Source: Panax quinquefolius (taxonomy: Eukaryota; Streptophyta; Magnoliopsida; Apiales; Araliaceae). From it: a DNA stretch of 64,000 nucleotides. The stretch spans positions 54,817,800-54,881,799 of the forward strand of contig CM035173.1 in the NCBI GenBank assembly GCA_020205615.1, given 5' to 3'. Made by a program: the position numbers and the translations under genes. Position 1 is the first letter of the stretch, and each line of letters opens with the position of its first letter. Below, piece after piece: positions 1-11,840 of the stretch. The notes under the pieces were generated by a model. It was not told where the DNA came from, did no database searches, and saw only the letters and a program-made list of their open reading frames with translations.

Positions 1-88
1 TGGAGTTACATGTCAGGGATTAAAGGAATCCGTGGCTGCTTTGTTTTTCAAAAGGCTACAATCATGTTTTCGATTGATTTGCACGGAC

Positions 89-125
<37 letters not shown>

Positions 126-1849
126 ATAATTAAAATAAAGAGTTTATTTTAATTTTAAAATTTAATTTCATGCTAACTAATTAGAGTTGGATTTTGGATT
201 TCGTGATAACTAATTGGAGTTGAAATTAAATTCCATGTTTCCTTAAATAAAGGTGTTTATTTAGATATGAAATAAGATTTCATATTATTCAAAAAATAAA
301 ATAGTTTATTTGTGAATAGGAAAAAAGAATTAGTGTTTCCTTTTATAAAGGAGTTTTTTTACATGGAATTGGATTCCATAATTAATTAAAATAAAGGAGT
401 TTATTTTGATTAAAGATTTTGATTAAAACAAAATAATTTATTTTCTTCAAAATTTGATAAATTAAAATAAAAGAGTTTTATTTTGATTTAAATTTGAATT
501 AAAATAAAGGAGTTTATTTTAATTCAAAATTAGATTTTATACTAACTAAATTTGCCCATTAAATGATATCAATATATATATTGAATGTTTATTATTCATG
601 AGATGAATGTTATTTATTGATGCATATGGTGATGTGTATGATAATAAATGGGATTGATTATGGACTATTGACCAATGTGATTGAATTTTATTTTAGTTGG
701 ATGCATAAATGTATGGGTTTTATTAAATGGGGTCTGCGTACCTCGCCTTCTTTAATTTTTTTTTAATGTAAATTCTATCTCCCTCCTATGTACTTCCCCT
801 TGACTGTTTATCAAGGTTTCTATTTATTTTTAAATAGTTTTGTAATAGGAATAGTTAGAATTAATTTTAAAAAATTGGAGATCAAGGAACAAGGAGCGCT
901 TGAAGACCCGTTTGTAATGAAGCCCGTGTTTAAATTTAATAGTTATATTTAAATATTAATTCTTGCACCCCTAGGGTTTGACCTTTTAGTTCACTTGATG
1001 GCTCTAGTGAACCAAACTAGAATAAAAGTCCATAATCAATCCGGGTAGAATATAGTATTCTATATGTGCATGCTTATACTATATATATATATATATATAT
1101 ATAGTATATATTATGAAAACATATTTCGCATGTTTATTAATATGACGCGTATTTTATCTATATATGTGTATGCGCGCTAAACAAGATGAGACAAATTAAT
1201 AACAAACCCCTCAAATATTTTATATTAAGTCCTAAGCGTTCAAATATATTTGGAATATCGAAGGTCGCCTTCTAGCATGATAAAAAATAATAGAGTATCA
1301 ATTAATTATTATAAGTTTGTTGTGTCACCACAAGGCTTATCTTAATTCTTTGAGATGTTGATTTTATCACATTTGATGCTTATAAAGAAAATTGAACAAT
1401 ATTGTTTTGTTGTGTCACCACAAGGACAATATTTTTTCTTTTTGAATATATGGAGTGCTAGGTTGGACTTAACTTGGATAATTTTGATTCGGATGTGCCA
1501 CCACTTGATCAAAATAATCTAAGAGGCAAAATACAAGGAGTTGCATAGTTGATGTAATTGACAAGAGTTGTCTACCTATTTATTTATATATAGTTTTTTG
1601 TGTCACCACAAGGCTATATACATTTAAAATGGGATCCTTATTCTCACTAGCAAATCTTTAATTAGATTTTGCCGAACTATATAAGTGAGGGTAATATAGT
1701 TTGAAGAAAATAGTGGGAGATACCAATTTAAAACAAGACCTAATTTATTTTGGTAATTAATAAAAGAATGTATGCTAAAATATTGTTAATTACAAATTCA
1801 TTTACAGAATTTTATAATGTCTAAAATTACTATCACTGCGAAGCATATT
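1..1849 (+). other. Untranslated leader of copia copy 1
   Basis: No gene is visible here. By homology with 40690-42610 on the minus strand this is the long leader between the primer binding site and gag. It holds TA microsatellites (about 91-122 and 1079-1101), purine/TTTATTTT-rich repeats (120-540), and three copies of a perfect inverted repeat TTGTG-TCAC-CACAA at 1320-1333, 1410-1423 and 1598-1611, with a weaker fourth near 1495. The same three motifs occur in the leader of the second copy. Confidence 0.7.
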
Positions 1850-2640
1850 AGATGTTAAATTAACCGGACCGATTTAAACGGATTGGTTAAGGAAATTGAG
1901 AATAGTTCTCATGGCTAAAAAGCTATCTTATGTCCTTAATATGCCTATCCTTGCAATGGTTGCAGACAATGTCTCTGAGAAAGAGATTGCTACTTTTAAA
2001 AAGTGACAAGATGATGCACAGTTGGCTCAATGCATCATGCTCGCATCCATGAGTAACGAGCTTCAGCGTCAGCATGAAACTATTGATGCTCCTACTATAT
2101 TCCTGCACATCAAGTAGTTGATGGTGAGGAAAGTAGGACTGATAGATATCAGATATCTAAGGAGCTCTTCCGATCTAGAATTACCGATGACACTACAGTA
2201 CAGATAAAAGTCCTTAACATTATCAATTTGATTGATCAATTAGGACAACATGTTTTGTCATGGATGGATAGTTGAGCCAAGATTTGATCTTGCACTCACT
2301 CCCGGACTCCTCTCACAATTATTGTGAATTTTTCATATGAACAAGCTAGATATCAGCCTCGCTGATTTGCTTAACATGTTGAAAAATGTTGAGAGTCACT
2401 TTCCAACAAAGAAAGACCATGTCTTACTGGTAGGGGCCAAAGGTTCTTTTGAAAAGAAGAATAATTCAAAGAAGGTAAATAGAAAGGCAATAACAAAGGA
2501 TAATAAGAACAAAACTGATATGGATAGCAAAGGAGTTTGCTTCCACTGCAATAAGCCTGGACACTGGAAAGAAACTGCGAGAGGCATCTTTCAGACGCTA
2601 ACCAAAGAAGCTTAGTGAAGTTTCGGTTACACATACAAAT
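1850..2640 (+). pseudogene. gag: copia gag remnant (copy 1)
   Basis: Degenerate capsid gene of the copia element. The start is placed near 1850-1911 by comparison with the second copy and is uncertain. The gag core motif LAQCIMLASMSNELQ is readable around 2022-2066, and a stretch ending in the SHFPTKK type of motif around 2337-2420. A zinc knuckle begins CFHCNKPGHW near 2537-2566, but its last cysteine is lost (KETA instead of the usual KRNC). Several in-frame stops, such as the TAG near 2115, and frameshifts break it. In intact relatives this protein forms the virus-like particle in the cytoplasm and binds genomic RNA through the knuckle. This copy is non-functional. Confidence 0.75.
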
Positions 2641-2669
2641 TTGTTCATTATTTAAAATAAATTTTTCTT

Positions 2670-3719
2670 TAAGTTAAGGTTCCACTTGGGTATTGGATAC
2701 CGACTTTGGTTATCATAAATATAGATTTATGAAGGGACCAAGCGGGCAAATCTATTAATTATGTCAATAAGTTGTTATTGTATTCCAGTTCTTGTTAGAA
2801 ACATTATTTCCATTTTGTTGTTGGACAATGAAATCTTTGGTATTATATTTAAGAACAATTGTTGTTCTATTTATAATAATAATATTTTGTATAAAACTGG
2901 AATATTACTTAATGGATTTTATATACTTGACTTATGTGAAAATAATTTTATAAATTGAACAAACAAGTATGTTAAGAAAAGGAGATGATCATTCAAAGAG
3001 TTGAATGTGTGTATTTGCTGAAATACGATTGTGAATTATTTGAATGGTTCAAAGAATTCAGAAATGAAACAAATTGGCAAAGTATTAAGATTCTTTGATT
3101 AGATCAGGGAATAAATACTTGTGTAATAAGTTTCTAGATCATCTCAAATGGTTTTCTCATAATGGACGCCTCCTGATATACAATAACTGATTGATGTATC
3201 TGAAAGGAAAAATTGTACCTTGTTGGACATGGTATGGTCCATAATAATTTTACTGACACTCCAGTATCCTTCTGGGGTCATGCCCTAGAAATGGTTGCAT
3301 ATCAACAAAAGGTAACCTCAAAATCTGACCCAAGACTCTATAAGAGTTATGGATATGGAGGATTCCTAATTTTAAGTAACTTAAGATAAGGGGTTGTCCA
3401 GCTTATGTGAAAAGGTTTCAAAGGATAAGCTTGGGAGAAGATTTGACAAGTGTCGATTTGTGGGACATCCTAAAGTAAGTTTAGGGCATATGTTCTATAA
3501 TCCTACTTAGCAAAAGGTGTTTGTTATGAAACACGCTACCTTCTAAGATAAAGGTGTTTATCATTGAAGGAGCTAGTGGGAGGATAATAGATCTTAAAGA
3601 GTTCAAGAACCACAAATCACTATAAGTCAAATAAGAGGAACCTGTAGATAGACCTATTGTACCACAACTGAATTGTAAATTTGGAATAGTACCGAAGATA
3701 CCTGGGAGGTATGGATTCA
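2670..3719 (+). pseudogene. pol: copia protease-integrase remnant (copy 1)
   Basis: Remnants of the aspartic protease and integrase part of the copia polyprotein. Near 2689-2712 the sequence reads W-V-L-D-T, the protease active-site context, followed at once by divergent sequence. Around 3220-3360 a conserved integrase core block is readable, LLDMVWSI then FWGHALE, typical of the copia integrase C-terminal half. About 3440-3720 corresponds to the integrase/RT linker. Frames change repeatedly. In an intact element these enzymes process the polyprotein and insert the cDNA. No intact catalytic set can be assembled here. Order PR-IN before RT is what makes this copia rather than gypsy. Confidence 0.65.
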
Positions 3720-4790
3720 TCATGGAAGATGGTACGCATCATAAAAGATGATGATCCTGTTACATACGATGAGGTAAGAGTTGTAGACATTCAGAGAAAT
3801 GGATTGAAGCAAGCTTCTCAAAAATGGAACATTCGTTTTGATGAAATAATCAAAAGAGTTTGATTTCTTTAAAAATAAGAATGAACCTAGTATGTACAAA
3901 AGGGTCAATGGGAGCGTCGTGACATTCCTGGTATTATATGTTGATATACTACTGATAAGGAATGACATACTAATGCTACAATCAGTAAAGATAAAGTTAT
4001 CTAAACATTCCTCCATGAATGATTTAGGAAGAGTATCTAAATTGGGGATAAAAATCTATATAGATAGATTTAAAAGGATGCTCGACTTAACCCAATGAAC
4101 GTATATTCATTTGATGTTAAAGTCGTTTAGCATGGCAAACTCCAAGAGATGTCTCATATTGATGAGACATGGAGTGTATCTCTCTTAATAGTCCCCATTG
4201 ACTCCAAAAAGAGAGATCGCATGAGTAACTATCATGTATGCAATGAAATGTATGAGACCTGATGTTGATCAATCATATTCTGGAGAAGTTCACTGTGAGA
4301 CAGTGAAAAACATTTTAAAGTACTTAACCGACACTAAGGATGTGATCATATTTATGGTGGGTCTGAATTAAAACTAGAGGGCTTAACAGACTCAAGTTTT
4401 TTCAAATAGACCAAGACGACAGAAAATCCACTTTAAGGTAAAGCGTTACCTTGAACAGTGGTGTGGTGAAATTGGAAAGGTTCCAAACAGCAAAGAGTTG
4501 CTGGTTTAGTGATAAAGACAAAGTATATAGCTATAAATGAAGCTGCAAGTTGATTGTTTGGATGAAAAGTTCATTACAGAACTAGGAATTGTTCCTAAGT
4601 CTCATCTTGGATCTAAACATGTGTTGTGGCACTTTTATTTGATTATAAGAATCATTGAAAGATGGGAAATCACTATAGAGATAGTGGACTCTCAAAAACA
4701 ACATTACATATCCATTAACTAAAGCTTATCCAACAGCAGGATAATCGTCACTTAGAGAAGAAGGGTAAGAGATACCATGACGATTGGCTT
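3720..4790 (+). pseudogene. pol: copia reverse transcriptase and RNase H remnant (copy 1)
   Basis: The open stretch 3892-4098 reads MYKRVNGSVVTFLVLYVDIL, where family members have YVDDILL. One catalytic aspartate of the RT box is therefore lost, by a small deletion as judged against the motif. The following LGIKIYIDRFKRML is the usual copia RT motif. The RNase H end is at 4537-4722, with KFITELGIVP and HLGSKHV matching the conserved C-terminal region. In between are stops and frameshifts. The purine tract just before the LTR, GGGAGA at 4801-4806, would be the second-strand primer. The gene is non-functional. Confidence 0.75.
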
Positions 4791-4806
4791 TAGTGCAAGT
4801 GGGAGA

Positions 4807-6685
4807 TGGAAAGTAGTATGCACACAAGCCAATCATGTTTGATGATAAAGCATATACTTTGTATCAATTTTATTCATTTATTAATAAAAAGTATTAGTTC
4901 ATTAAAGGCTTTTAATTATCTACATGATGCTATTTAATAATATGTGATAAACCCATAGTTTTAAGCAATGCTTTTAGAATAATGATGATGATTATTCCAA
5001 TGAGATCTAAATTCTTAGAAAGCTTAAAACTAAAATAGTTCCCAATCGTTGGATTACTAAATTGGGGATTAGTGAATCCGGATAGATTGGTACATACGTT
5101 GCTTGCTCATTGGATGAGGATGATTGATCTCATGATCATTTATGTAGAGACACTAAAGAAAGTATATAGGTGCTTATTAGAGAATAAGTTCACTGAACAT
5201 GGCTCGCTAAGGAATACTTAATGGAGTTTTACTTGCCTGTTAATAGGAATTCCTATAGTGATAGTAGTACAAGTGATCCTTGGACTTGAGATCATCATAG
5301 TATCTTGTGTATGATGAGTTATACTTTGACTTATTCCTTAAGACCCTTAGGGTATATCAAAGGGTATGCTTGGGTATAATAAGTTGTACATGGAGATAAT
5401 GTATGATCAATAAAGAATCTACCACTTCTAGTAAAAGAAGAGAAATGTCCTATGTGATTCGATAAATGACAACCCGGCAGTCCTTGTCCAAGGCAGAATG
5501 AAATTAGAAACTCATTAGAAAGGAGTTTCTAATTTGCATTATTTGGAGTTGTGCATTTAAGAGTCAAAATACATATAATTAAATAAAATAAGACTTGACA
5601 GTAATTCCATGTCTTATATTTAATTGGGACATTATATGGTAGAAGGATTAAATTGTACGGTAACTATTTATTCAAAGGTTCTTTTATGATTAATGTTGAA
5701 ATCTATATTATCTGGAAAGTCGTTGATCGCCAGGGAGGCTTATCCCTATTGTAGAATAAATATTTTTTATTTAAATAAATTAATAATTTAATTTATTTAT
5801 TTAAATAAGATTAGAATTGTTCTAATTGATTTATTCATAACCGGTTTAATATGGAGAACCTAAAGGGACACCATAAAAGGAAGAATAATTATTTAAGAAG
5901 TAAATGGCATAATCATAATAATAAGTTAAGTATATTTAATTTAATCTATGGTGATAGAATAAATTAAATAGCTTAATATTTATTATTTAATATTTTAGAA
6001 ATATTAAATATAAATTAATAAGAGGAGTCTTATTATTATTATTACTATTATTATTATTTAATTCCTAAAGGAGTTTGGGAATTAATTAATAAAAGTACTC
6101 TCATATATTCCTAATAACATTAGGAGGTTAAATTAATTAAAAGAGTTTAATTAATTATCCCTAATAAGATTAGGGAGCTTAATTAATTAAATAAAACCCA
6201 ATTCCTTAATTTTTAAGGAGGGTTGCCTACATCTATAAATAAGAGGAGTCTTATTATGGGTGAGGGGGTTGACACTTTAATTTCACAAAATACGTGAATA
6301 CATAATTCCAATAGTTAGGAGAGTACACCCTTTTCTATGAGAGATAGAAAAATTAGGGTTTTGCCAAATACCCATCTTCTTGAATCCTTCTTCCTTGGTG
6401 GATCACCTCTAGAGGCCAAAAACTTGGATGGCTAAAGTTGATCAAAGGAAAGAACCAAACCCAGTGGATTCAAGTTGAATGCGAAAAGGATTGGAGGTGA
6501 ACTTGTACCTGAGGAAGCTCGGATCTTCAAGGGTATAATTCTTGTTCTTTCTTTTTTGTTTAATTAATAATTGTGCATAAAGGGTGATTCGGGTATATGG
6601 TTTGTAAAATTTTAAACTCTGATTTTTCATGTTTCCGCTTAATTTGTACAATTTGATTGCGTTCATGAATATTACAAACCTAACA
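4807..6685 (+). repeat. 3' LTR of copia copy 1
   Basis: The LTR starts TGGAAAGTAGTATGC directly after the purine tract and ends ACAAACCTAACA. It is homologous over its whole length to the reverse complement of the LTRs at 34942-36793 and 42611-44450, which share the ends TGAAAGTATTATGC and AACCTAACA. Length 1879 bp. It carries a TATA-like box at 6233-6243. The second base pair at the start (TGG instead of TGA) is a mutation or a one-base insertion. It contains no coding sequence. Confidence 0.85.
6233..6243 (+). promoter_or_regulatory. TATA box of copia LTR
   Basis: CTATAAATAAG lies in a position expected for the U3/R boundary of the LTR. It is a sequence match only; the transcription start is not shown. 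Confidence 0.5.
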
Positions 6686-7198
6686 TAATTATCATATCCC
6701 TTATTCATGATGTTATTTTGACACTTTTAACTATCCTAGAAATAACCCTTCGATATTTCAAACCTCATGATATTATATCCTACACCCTTGTTGTATATTA
6801 CTTGCTGGGCAATTTGTGCTCACCCTTGCTTACTTAAAACCTTTCAGTTAAGGAGGAACAGGGAGGTGTCTCTGGAACAGACAAGGGCAAGGGCAAGGCT
6901 ACCGACTAGCTTGTCCTTTTTATGTTTAAAGTCTATTATGATGTATTATGAATATTTCAGACTATGTTTAAGCTTAAGTAGGATTATGTAATCGGTCTTT
7001 ATTCGATGCTATTATGTAATCTATTAAGTACTGTAGGTTGCGAGACTTGGGGGAATAATTATAATAAATCATTGTATATTATTCTAAAGTAGATTTTCCA
7101 TTGTGTATGTGTTACTTTAGTTATTATGGTTTTACTATGAGAACGTGATGAACTGAATTCGAGTGACCAAGTGGAGGTCCGAATTTAGGGGCGTCACA
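6686..7198 (+). repeat. 3' part of a chromovirus-like gypsy LTR
   Basis: Non-coding. It contains GCTCACCCTTGC (6817-6828) and ends AGGGGCGTCACA, the same landmarks as the 3' ends of the Tekay-type LTRs elsewhere in the window, although the sequence between is diverged. Its 5' part lies beyond the copia insertion and outside the window. It ends exactly where the last 41 bp of the Tat LTR begin, so it probably inserted in the 5' LTR of the Tat element. Confidence 0.6.
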
Positions 7199-7239
7199 GA
7201 TTCTGTGATTGGACGCACCGGCGAAACATGGCGTTAACA
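7199..7239 (+). repeat. End of the Tat 5' LTR
   Basis: GATTCTGTGATTGGACGC followed by GGCGTTAACA matches the last 41 bp of the 3' LTR (19312-19352) with three mismatches by eye. The rest of the 5' LTR is displaced to the left of the window by inserted elements. Confidence 0.8.
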
Positions 7240-7240
7240 T

Positions 7241-7258
7241 TGGCGCTAGAAGGAGGGC
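7241..7258 (+). other. Primer binding site of the Tat element
   Basis: TGGCGCTAGAAGGAGGG lies one base after the LTR end (TTAACA). It starts with TGG, the complement of a tRNA CCA end. I do not assign the tRNA species. Confidence 0.6.
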
Positions 7259-7569
7259 CTTTAGTGTTCTTACAATCACAACCAACTTTTCCGGTAAAAA
7301 ACCATGGCGAGCAGAGATACATGTGCCTCTAACCAGGAAAAGGCGAAGACCCACCAAACCACATAGGTGAGGGGGTCTGTGAAGGATAGACTGGGTTCTA
7401 GAATCCAGGGAGATCAGGAGGAACTGGCTGCTTCCCTCCGACGAAAACTCTTCCATGACAGTCAGCGTACTCCTAACCAGGCTATTCGGGCGGATGAGAA
7501 TCACTCTCGGGTACTTGAGGTGCATGGAAAAGGCTGAGGCGAAGGCAGTCGAGATCAAAGGGAGTTCAT

Positions 7570-9015
7570 TCTGCAGAAGAAGATGTAGCAAAACAAAGAC
7601 ACCATGATGGCCTTGCGTCTTCAGCAAGATGAGCTTGAACAAAAGATGGTGAAGATGGCTGGAGAACAAGAGGCGTCCTCAAAGAGGCATAGGCATCAGA
7701 GCCGATCCCGGTCACCCTGACAGGGAGAGGCAAAAAGAGAAAGGAGCAGGCACCGAAGTCGCTCGAGGGATGGCCGAAGCAAAAGGAGGAGCCGTTCGGT
7801 GGAACGACGATCGGAGCATCCAGGTAGATCGGGACAAAGGAGGAGGGACGCGAATCCTGAATATGGGAGGGATAGACCCCGATCATCCCCTCGTAAGGAG
7901 GAATCCGACCCCCTCGCTCGAAGGGTGGAAGAACTGGAAAAATTGCTGTTGGCAAAGAATTCGATGGGGACACCTTCGGCTTGCATAGGGTCGCCCTTCT
8001 CGCCTGAAATCAATCATGTGACGGCCGATCGCAAAAATAAGATGCCCCCGATGGAGACCTATGATGGGCTGGGGGATCCATATGACCACTCAAACGAGTA
8101 TGATAGGCTGATGACATACTACGGACATTCTGATGCTGCCAAGTGTCATATGTTCGCAACAACTTTGAAAAAGAACACCCGAGAATGGATTGGAACCCTG
8201 GCCGCGGGATCGATTAACTCCTGGAGTGATCTTCGGGAAAATTTTCATGCCCTGTTCGGGAGTAACAGAAGGCGAGGAAAGATCATAGCTTCCCTTATGC
8301 AGGTCAGACAGAAGTCAAATGAAAGCCTGGGTCAGTACGTCAAAAGGTTTCGAGAGGCTGTGGGGTCGGTAGCAGAGTTAAACTCCCCGCAAGCGTTAGG
8401 ATTCTTCACTACTGGTCTAGACATTGGGAAATCGAAGAAGTTAATGAAGGATCTAGTGACCAACCCTCTGGCAGATTTGACAGAGGCCTTCCACCGAGCC
8501 GAGGGTCACATAGCAATTGAAGAGGCGATTGGAAATTTTAAAGCCCACTCCCAATCTTACGAGAAGTCTAAAGATCGGGATAAGCAGAGTTACCAATAGT
8601 TCGATAATTAGGGGAAGTCTGACAACTATGGTAAGAAAAACTACAATGGGGGAGGTTTAGGTAGTGGACGGCCACCTTTTCCGAATAAAAATGTCAACAA
8701 AGTCTACACCGCACTCAACACGGACCAAGGAAAAATATTGGAAGAGATGCGGGACAAACCTTTTTTTGAGCCATACCCGGCGATCCCGAAGCCTGGAAAG
8801 AGATGTCGAGACAAATATTGCCCATACCATCAATGTCGGGGGCATACGACGGAGATGTGTAATCATCTGATAGATTTAATTGAGAAAAATGTTCAGAACG
8901 GGCAACTGGTGCAGTATGTGGTCGGTCGGGAAGGTTCAGAGGCACCCCGGGAGAAGAACAGAGGGCCGACTCGGGAAGCACAATCAAGAACCAATAATCA
9001 GCACCCCGAGGTGTG
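7570..9015 (+). pseudogene. gag: Tat gag
   Basis: Gag of the Tat element; the longest open part is 7799-8599 (266 codons). Before it, in the same frame from about 7721, lies an arginine-serine-rich stretch (RSRHRSRSRDGRS then RSRS). It is followed by a short coiled-coil-like segment (RRVEELEKLL). The capsid core is at about 8040-8500, with MPPMETYDGLGDPYDH, TREWIGTLAAGSI and SLGQYVKRFREA, all typical Tat gag motifs. Downstream, after two TAG codons (8598 and about 8610), a zinc-binding C-x2-H-x4-H-x4-C motif lies at 8819-8860. The start codon is not certain; upstream frames contain a stop at 7718. The gene is broken by stops and a frameshift and cannot make full-length protein. Confidence 0.85.
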
Positions 9016-9035
9016 ATTGATGTAATTTCGCTGAT

Positions 9036-9640
9036 TTGGTAGAGGGCGGTAATGGCAAAGAAAGGAAGAGAAGCGGACACCTCGAAGCCATGTTATCGGT
9101 AACAAGGTCCTCGCCAAGAAAGGATCGGGCCTATCTGGGGACGTCCATCTCGTTCTCAGATGAAGATTATCTAACAGATCAGATAGAGCCACACGACGGG
9201 GCATTGGTAATAACGACACAGGTCAGACCAGTGGACATGAAAAGGATGATGATTGACAATGGGTCCTCGATTGATATACTGTATACCCACGCCTATCAAA
9301 AGATGGACTTAGAAGGGAAGAAGATGGAGTTAGGAGGAGAAGGTCCGTTATATGGTTTTAGCGGGGATCCGGTGCACGTGTCGGGAATCATCGAGCAGCC
9401 TGTCAGGTTCAGCACAGCACCACAACAAGCAGAAATAAGGGTCAAATTTTTTGTGGTATAGGTGGATTTGGCCTACAACGCCATCCTGGGCAGGCCGACA
9501 CTAGCGGCCTTGCAAGCAGTCACATCCATCCCTCACTTTAAGATTAAGTTTTCGACACCGAACGGGATAGGGGAGGTAAAATGAGACCTTGATATCGCCC
9601 GAAGGTGCTATCAGAACACATTAATTTCTTCAGGGGTCGG
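9036..9640 (+). pseudogene. pol: Tat aspartic protease
   Basis: The open part 9036-9461 holds the protease active site as MIDNGSSIDILY (about 9248-9283), the D-x-G-S-S form used by Tat elements. The flap and second half follow as LYGFSGD and, after a TAG at 9460, [16 protein letters not shown] ends the stretch near 9582. In an active element it would cut the gag-pol polyprotein inside the particle. The stops lie where the alignment to family motifs expects a coding triplet, so they are decay, not the true end. Confidence 0.8.
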
Positions 9641-9659
9641 CATCAGCAAGCAAAATCAG

Positions 9660-10820
9660 ACAATGGCCATTGAAATAGAGCCGTTCACTGAGAGTAGCAC
9701 AGAACCACTCACTCTACCTGCCGAAGAGATAGAGGATGTCGAGTTGATACCAGGGAATTCAGAGAAATTGATCAAGATCGGATCAGGGTTGACAGAACCG
9801 TTCCGAACAGGATTGATAGATCTTCTTTGGGTATATGTCGATATCTTCGCTTGGGAGCCCAGCGACATGCCCGGGGTAAACGAGTCGATAGCTCTACACA
9901 GTCTGTATACAGACCCAAAGAAAAAACCAGTGATATAAAAAAGAAGAATTTTCGCCCCGGAAAGGCAGAAGATCATAGATGAGGAAATCACCAAACTATT
10001 GGAGGCAGGATTCATCTTCTAGATTGATTACCTCGAATGGTTGGCAAATGTGGTTCTGGTTCAGAAATAGAATGGAAAGTGGAGGTTATGCATCGATTAC
10101 ACCGATCTGAATAAGGCTTGTTTGATGGATTTCTATCCTTTGCCTACCATAGATCAGTTGATTGATGCCACATCGTGATGCAGCATGATGAGCTTCATGG
10201 ATGCTTTCTCGGGATACCACCAGATTTCGATGAACCAGGAAGACATCCAAAAGATAAGCTTTATCACTCATCGGGCCATATATGCGTATCGAAAGATGAC
10301 CTTCGAATTGCTGAACGCGGGAGTAACTTACCAACGGGTGAGGAACTTTGTATTCAGAAAGCAGCTGGGCCGAAGTATGGAAGTGTACGTAGACGACATG
10401 ATTGTAAAAAGTACGTCAGTCCGGGATCATCTGGAAGTCCTAGAAGATTGCTTCGAAACAGTAAGGAAACAAAAACTGAGACTGAACCCGACCAAATGTA
10501 CCTTCGATTTGGGTTCAGGAAAGTTTCTGGGATATTTAGTAAGTAAGAGAGGAATCAAGGCGAACTCGGAAAAAATTGTAGCAATCTTAGACATGAAATC
10601 TCCGAAGACATACAAAGATGTACAGAGGTTGACAGGCCGGATAGCTGCCCTTCAGAGATTTGTGTCAAAATCAGCTGAAAGATGTTTACCCTTCTTTGAC
10701 ACTCTTAAGGGGCCGAAGAACGATAAGAGTTTCCAGTGGACCTTAGAGTACGAAGATGCGTTCCAAGGGATCAAGAAATATCTTAGTTTAACACTGTTAT
10801 TGATGAAACCGATCCTTTAG
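9660..10820 (+). pseudogene. pol: Tat reverse transcriptase
   Basis: Linker and fingers: 9663-9938, with DIFAWEPSDMPG, the usual Tat entry to RT. Then, after stops at 9936, 10021, 10067 and about 10177, the palm follows in 10185-10820. It contains MSFMDAFSGYHQI (first catalytic Asp), VYVDDMIVKS (the YVDD catalytic box, intact) and KFLGYLVSKRGIKAN (thumb). The RT core is readable and its three catalytic aspartates are present. The chain is nevertheless cut by at least four stops, so it is not functional as it stands. A frame shadow at 10175-10546 should be ignored. Confidence 0.85.
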
Positions 10821-11190
10821 AACCTTTATACTTATACTTGGCGGCGAGTCCGATGGCAGTAGGAGCGGCATTGGTAAGGGATAAGGGAGGAAAACAGTTC
10901 CCGGTATACTACGTCAGCCACATTCTTCGAGATGCAGAGACAAGATATCTAAACCTAATGAAATTCGCTTATGCCTTGATCATTACAAGCAAAAAGCTTC
11001 AAAGATTATTCTGAGGATGAATGGTAGTGGTATATACTGGATCACCGTTAAAAAAAAAATCTTGCACAAGCCGGAAGTTTCCCGCTTGGCTAGCGGCGTA
11101 GGCGATGGAGTTAACGCAATTTGCCATTGAATACCATCCCCGAACGGCAATCAAGGGTCAGGCATTGGCAGATTTCATAGTGGAATGCTC
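10821..11190 (+). pseudogene. pol: Tat RNase H, first domain
   Basis: After the TAG at about 10818 the sequence continues in a shifted frame as LYLAASPMAVGAALVRD, then VYYVSHILRDAETRY, and ends FAIEYHPRTAIKGQALADF. These are the standard gypsy RNase H landmarks. Internal stops lie around 11010-11100, with an A-run at about 11048-11057 that shifts the frame. Confidence 0.7.
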
Positions 11191-11840
11191 TTTTATGGAA
11201 CCAAATGTAAGCACCGTTACCTAAGCTCAACAGGGACAAACCTCGTGGACTTTATACGTGGATTGATCATCGACTTCAGACGTCAATGGGGCAGGGGTCA
11301 TTTTGACAAGTCCCGAAGGGTTCAAAGTCCAGCAGGCAATTTGATTTCAATTCTAGGCAACCAACAATGAAGCAGAGTTTGAAGCCATCCTAGCCGGGAT
11401 ACGGTTGGCTCGAAGCCTGGAAGTTCAAAAGTTGGTCATCTACAGTGATTCGCAGCTGGTGGTCAAGCAGTTATCGGGAGAGTATGAGGCTCGGGGGGCA
11501 AGAATGGCAAAATATCTGTCCAAAGTGAAAGATAAACTCACATATTTCACATCACACAACTGTCAGGGGGTTGACCGATCAGAGAATACAATAGCAGATG
11601 CCCTAGCAAGGTTGGCAACCACCGAAGCAAGCTCCTTCAACGGGTCGGTATACCTAGAAGTTATAGAACAACCCAGTGTTCTGAAGACATATGTGCTATC
11701 TCCGGATCGACTCGACTGCTGGCTCACAACTTATATCACGTATCTGGTAGATGGGGCTCTACCTTCAGACCGGATCCTTGCAAGAAAAATCAAACACAGG
11801 AGTTTGAACTTCGTCCTTATAGACAGAGACCTATAACGAA
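11191..11840 (+). pseudogene. pol: Tat archaeal-type RNase H (aRH, second RNase H)
   Basis: The open stretch 11405-11836 reads LARSLEVQKLVIYSDSQLVVKQLSGEYEA, the beta-strand with the catalytic Asp of archaeal/plant-type RNase H. Upstream, with frame changes, AGVILTSPEGF and NNEAEFEAILAGIRL supply the first Asp region and the catalytic Glu. A second RNase H of this kind next to the retroelement's own is a hallmark of the Tat lineage (established knowledge). It is thought to take over or assist RNA removal during reverse transcription. The first half is broken by frameshifts. Confidence 0.8.

Larger units (their letters stand above)
1..6685 (+). mobile_element. Angela-like Ty1/copia retrotransposon, copy 1 (5' LTR outside window)
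   Basis: A plus-strand copia element runs from before the window to 6685. Seen in order: a non-coding leader, degenerate gag with a CCHC knuckle, protease, integrase, reverse transcriptase and RNase H remnants, a purine-rich tract (GGGAGA) and a 3' LTR. It is the same family as the minus-strand element at 34942-44450: leader, coding region and LTR are all recognisably homologous. Alignment to that copy puts window base ~25 about 265 bp inside the 5' LTR boundary, so the 5' LTR lies upstream of the window. A long leader, ~1.85 kb LTRs and the pol motifs fit the Angela/BARE-1 type of copia (inference from family knowledge). The coding region has many stops and frameshifts and cannot be autonomous. 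Its right end abuts a chromovirus-like LTR remnant into which it seems to have inserted. Confidence 0.85.

Noticed and set aside
2761..2958. 65-codon plus frame between protease and integrase of copia copy 1
   Set aside because: AT-rich, Asn/Ile-rich, no motif; most likely the degenerate pre-integrase region.
7124..8089. Minus-strand open frames up to 181 codons opposite the Tat leader and gag
   Set aside because: They mirror the GC-rich plus-strand gag sequence, show no domain and overlap a clearly coding plus frame.
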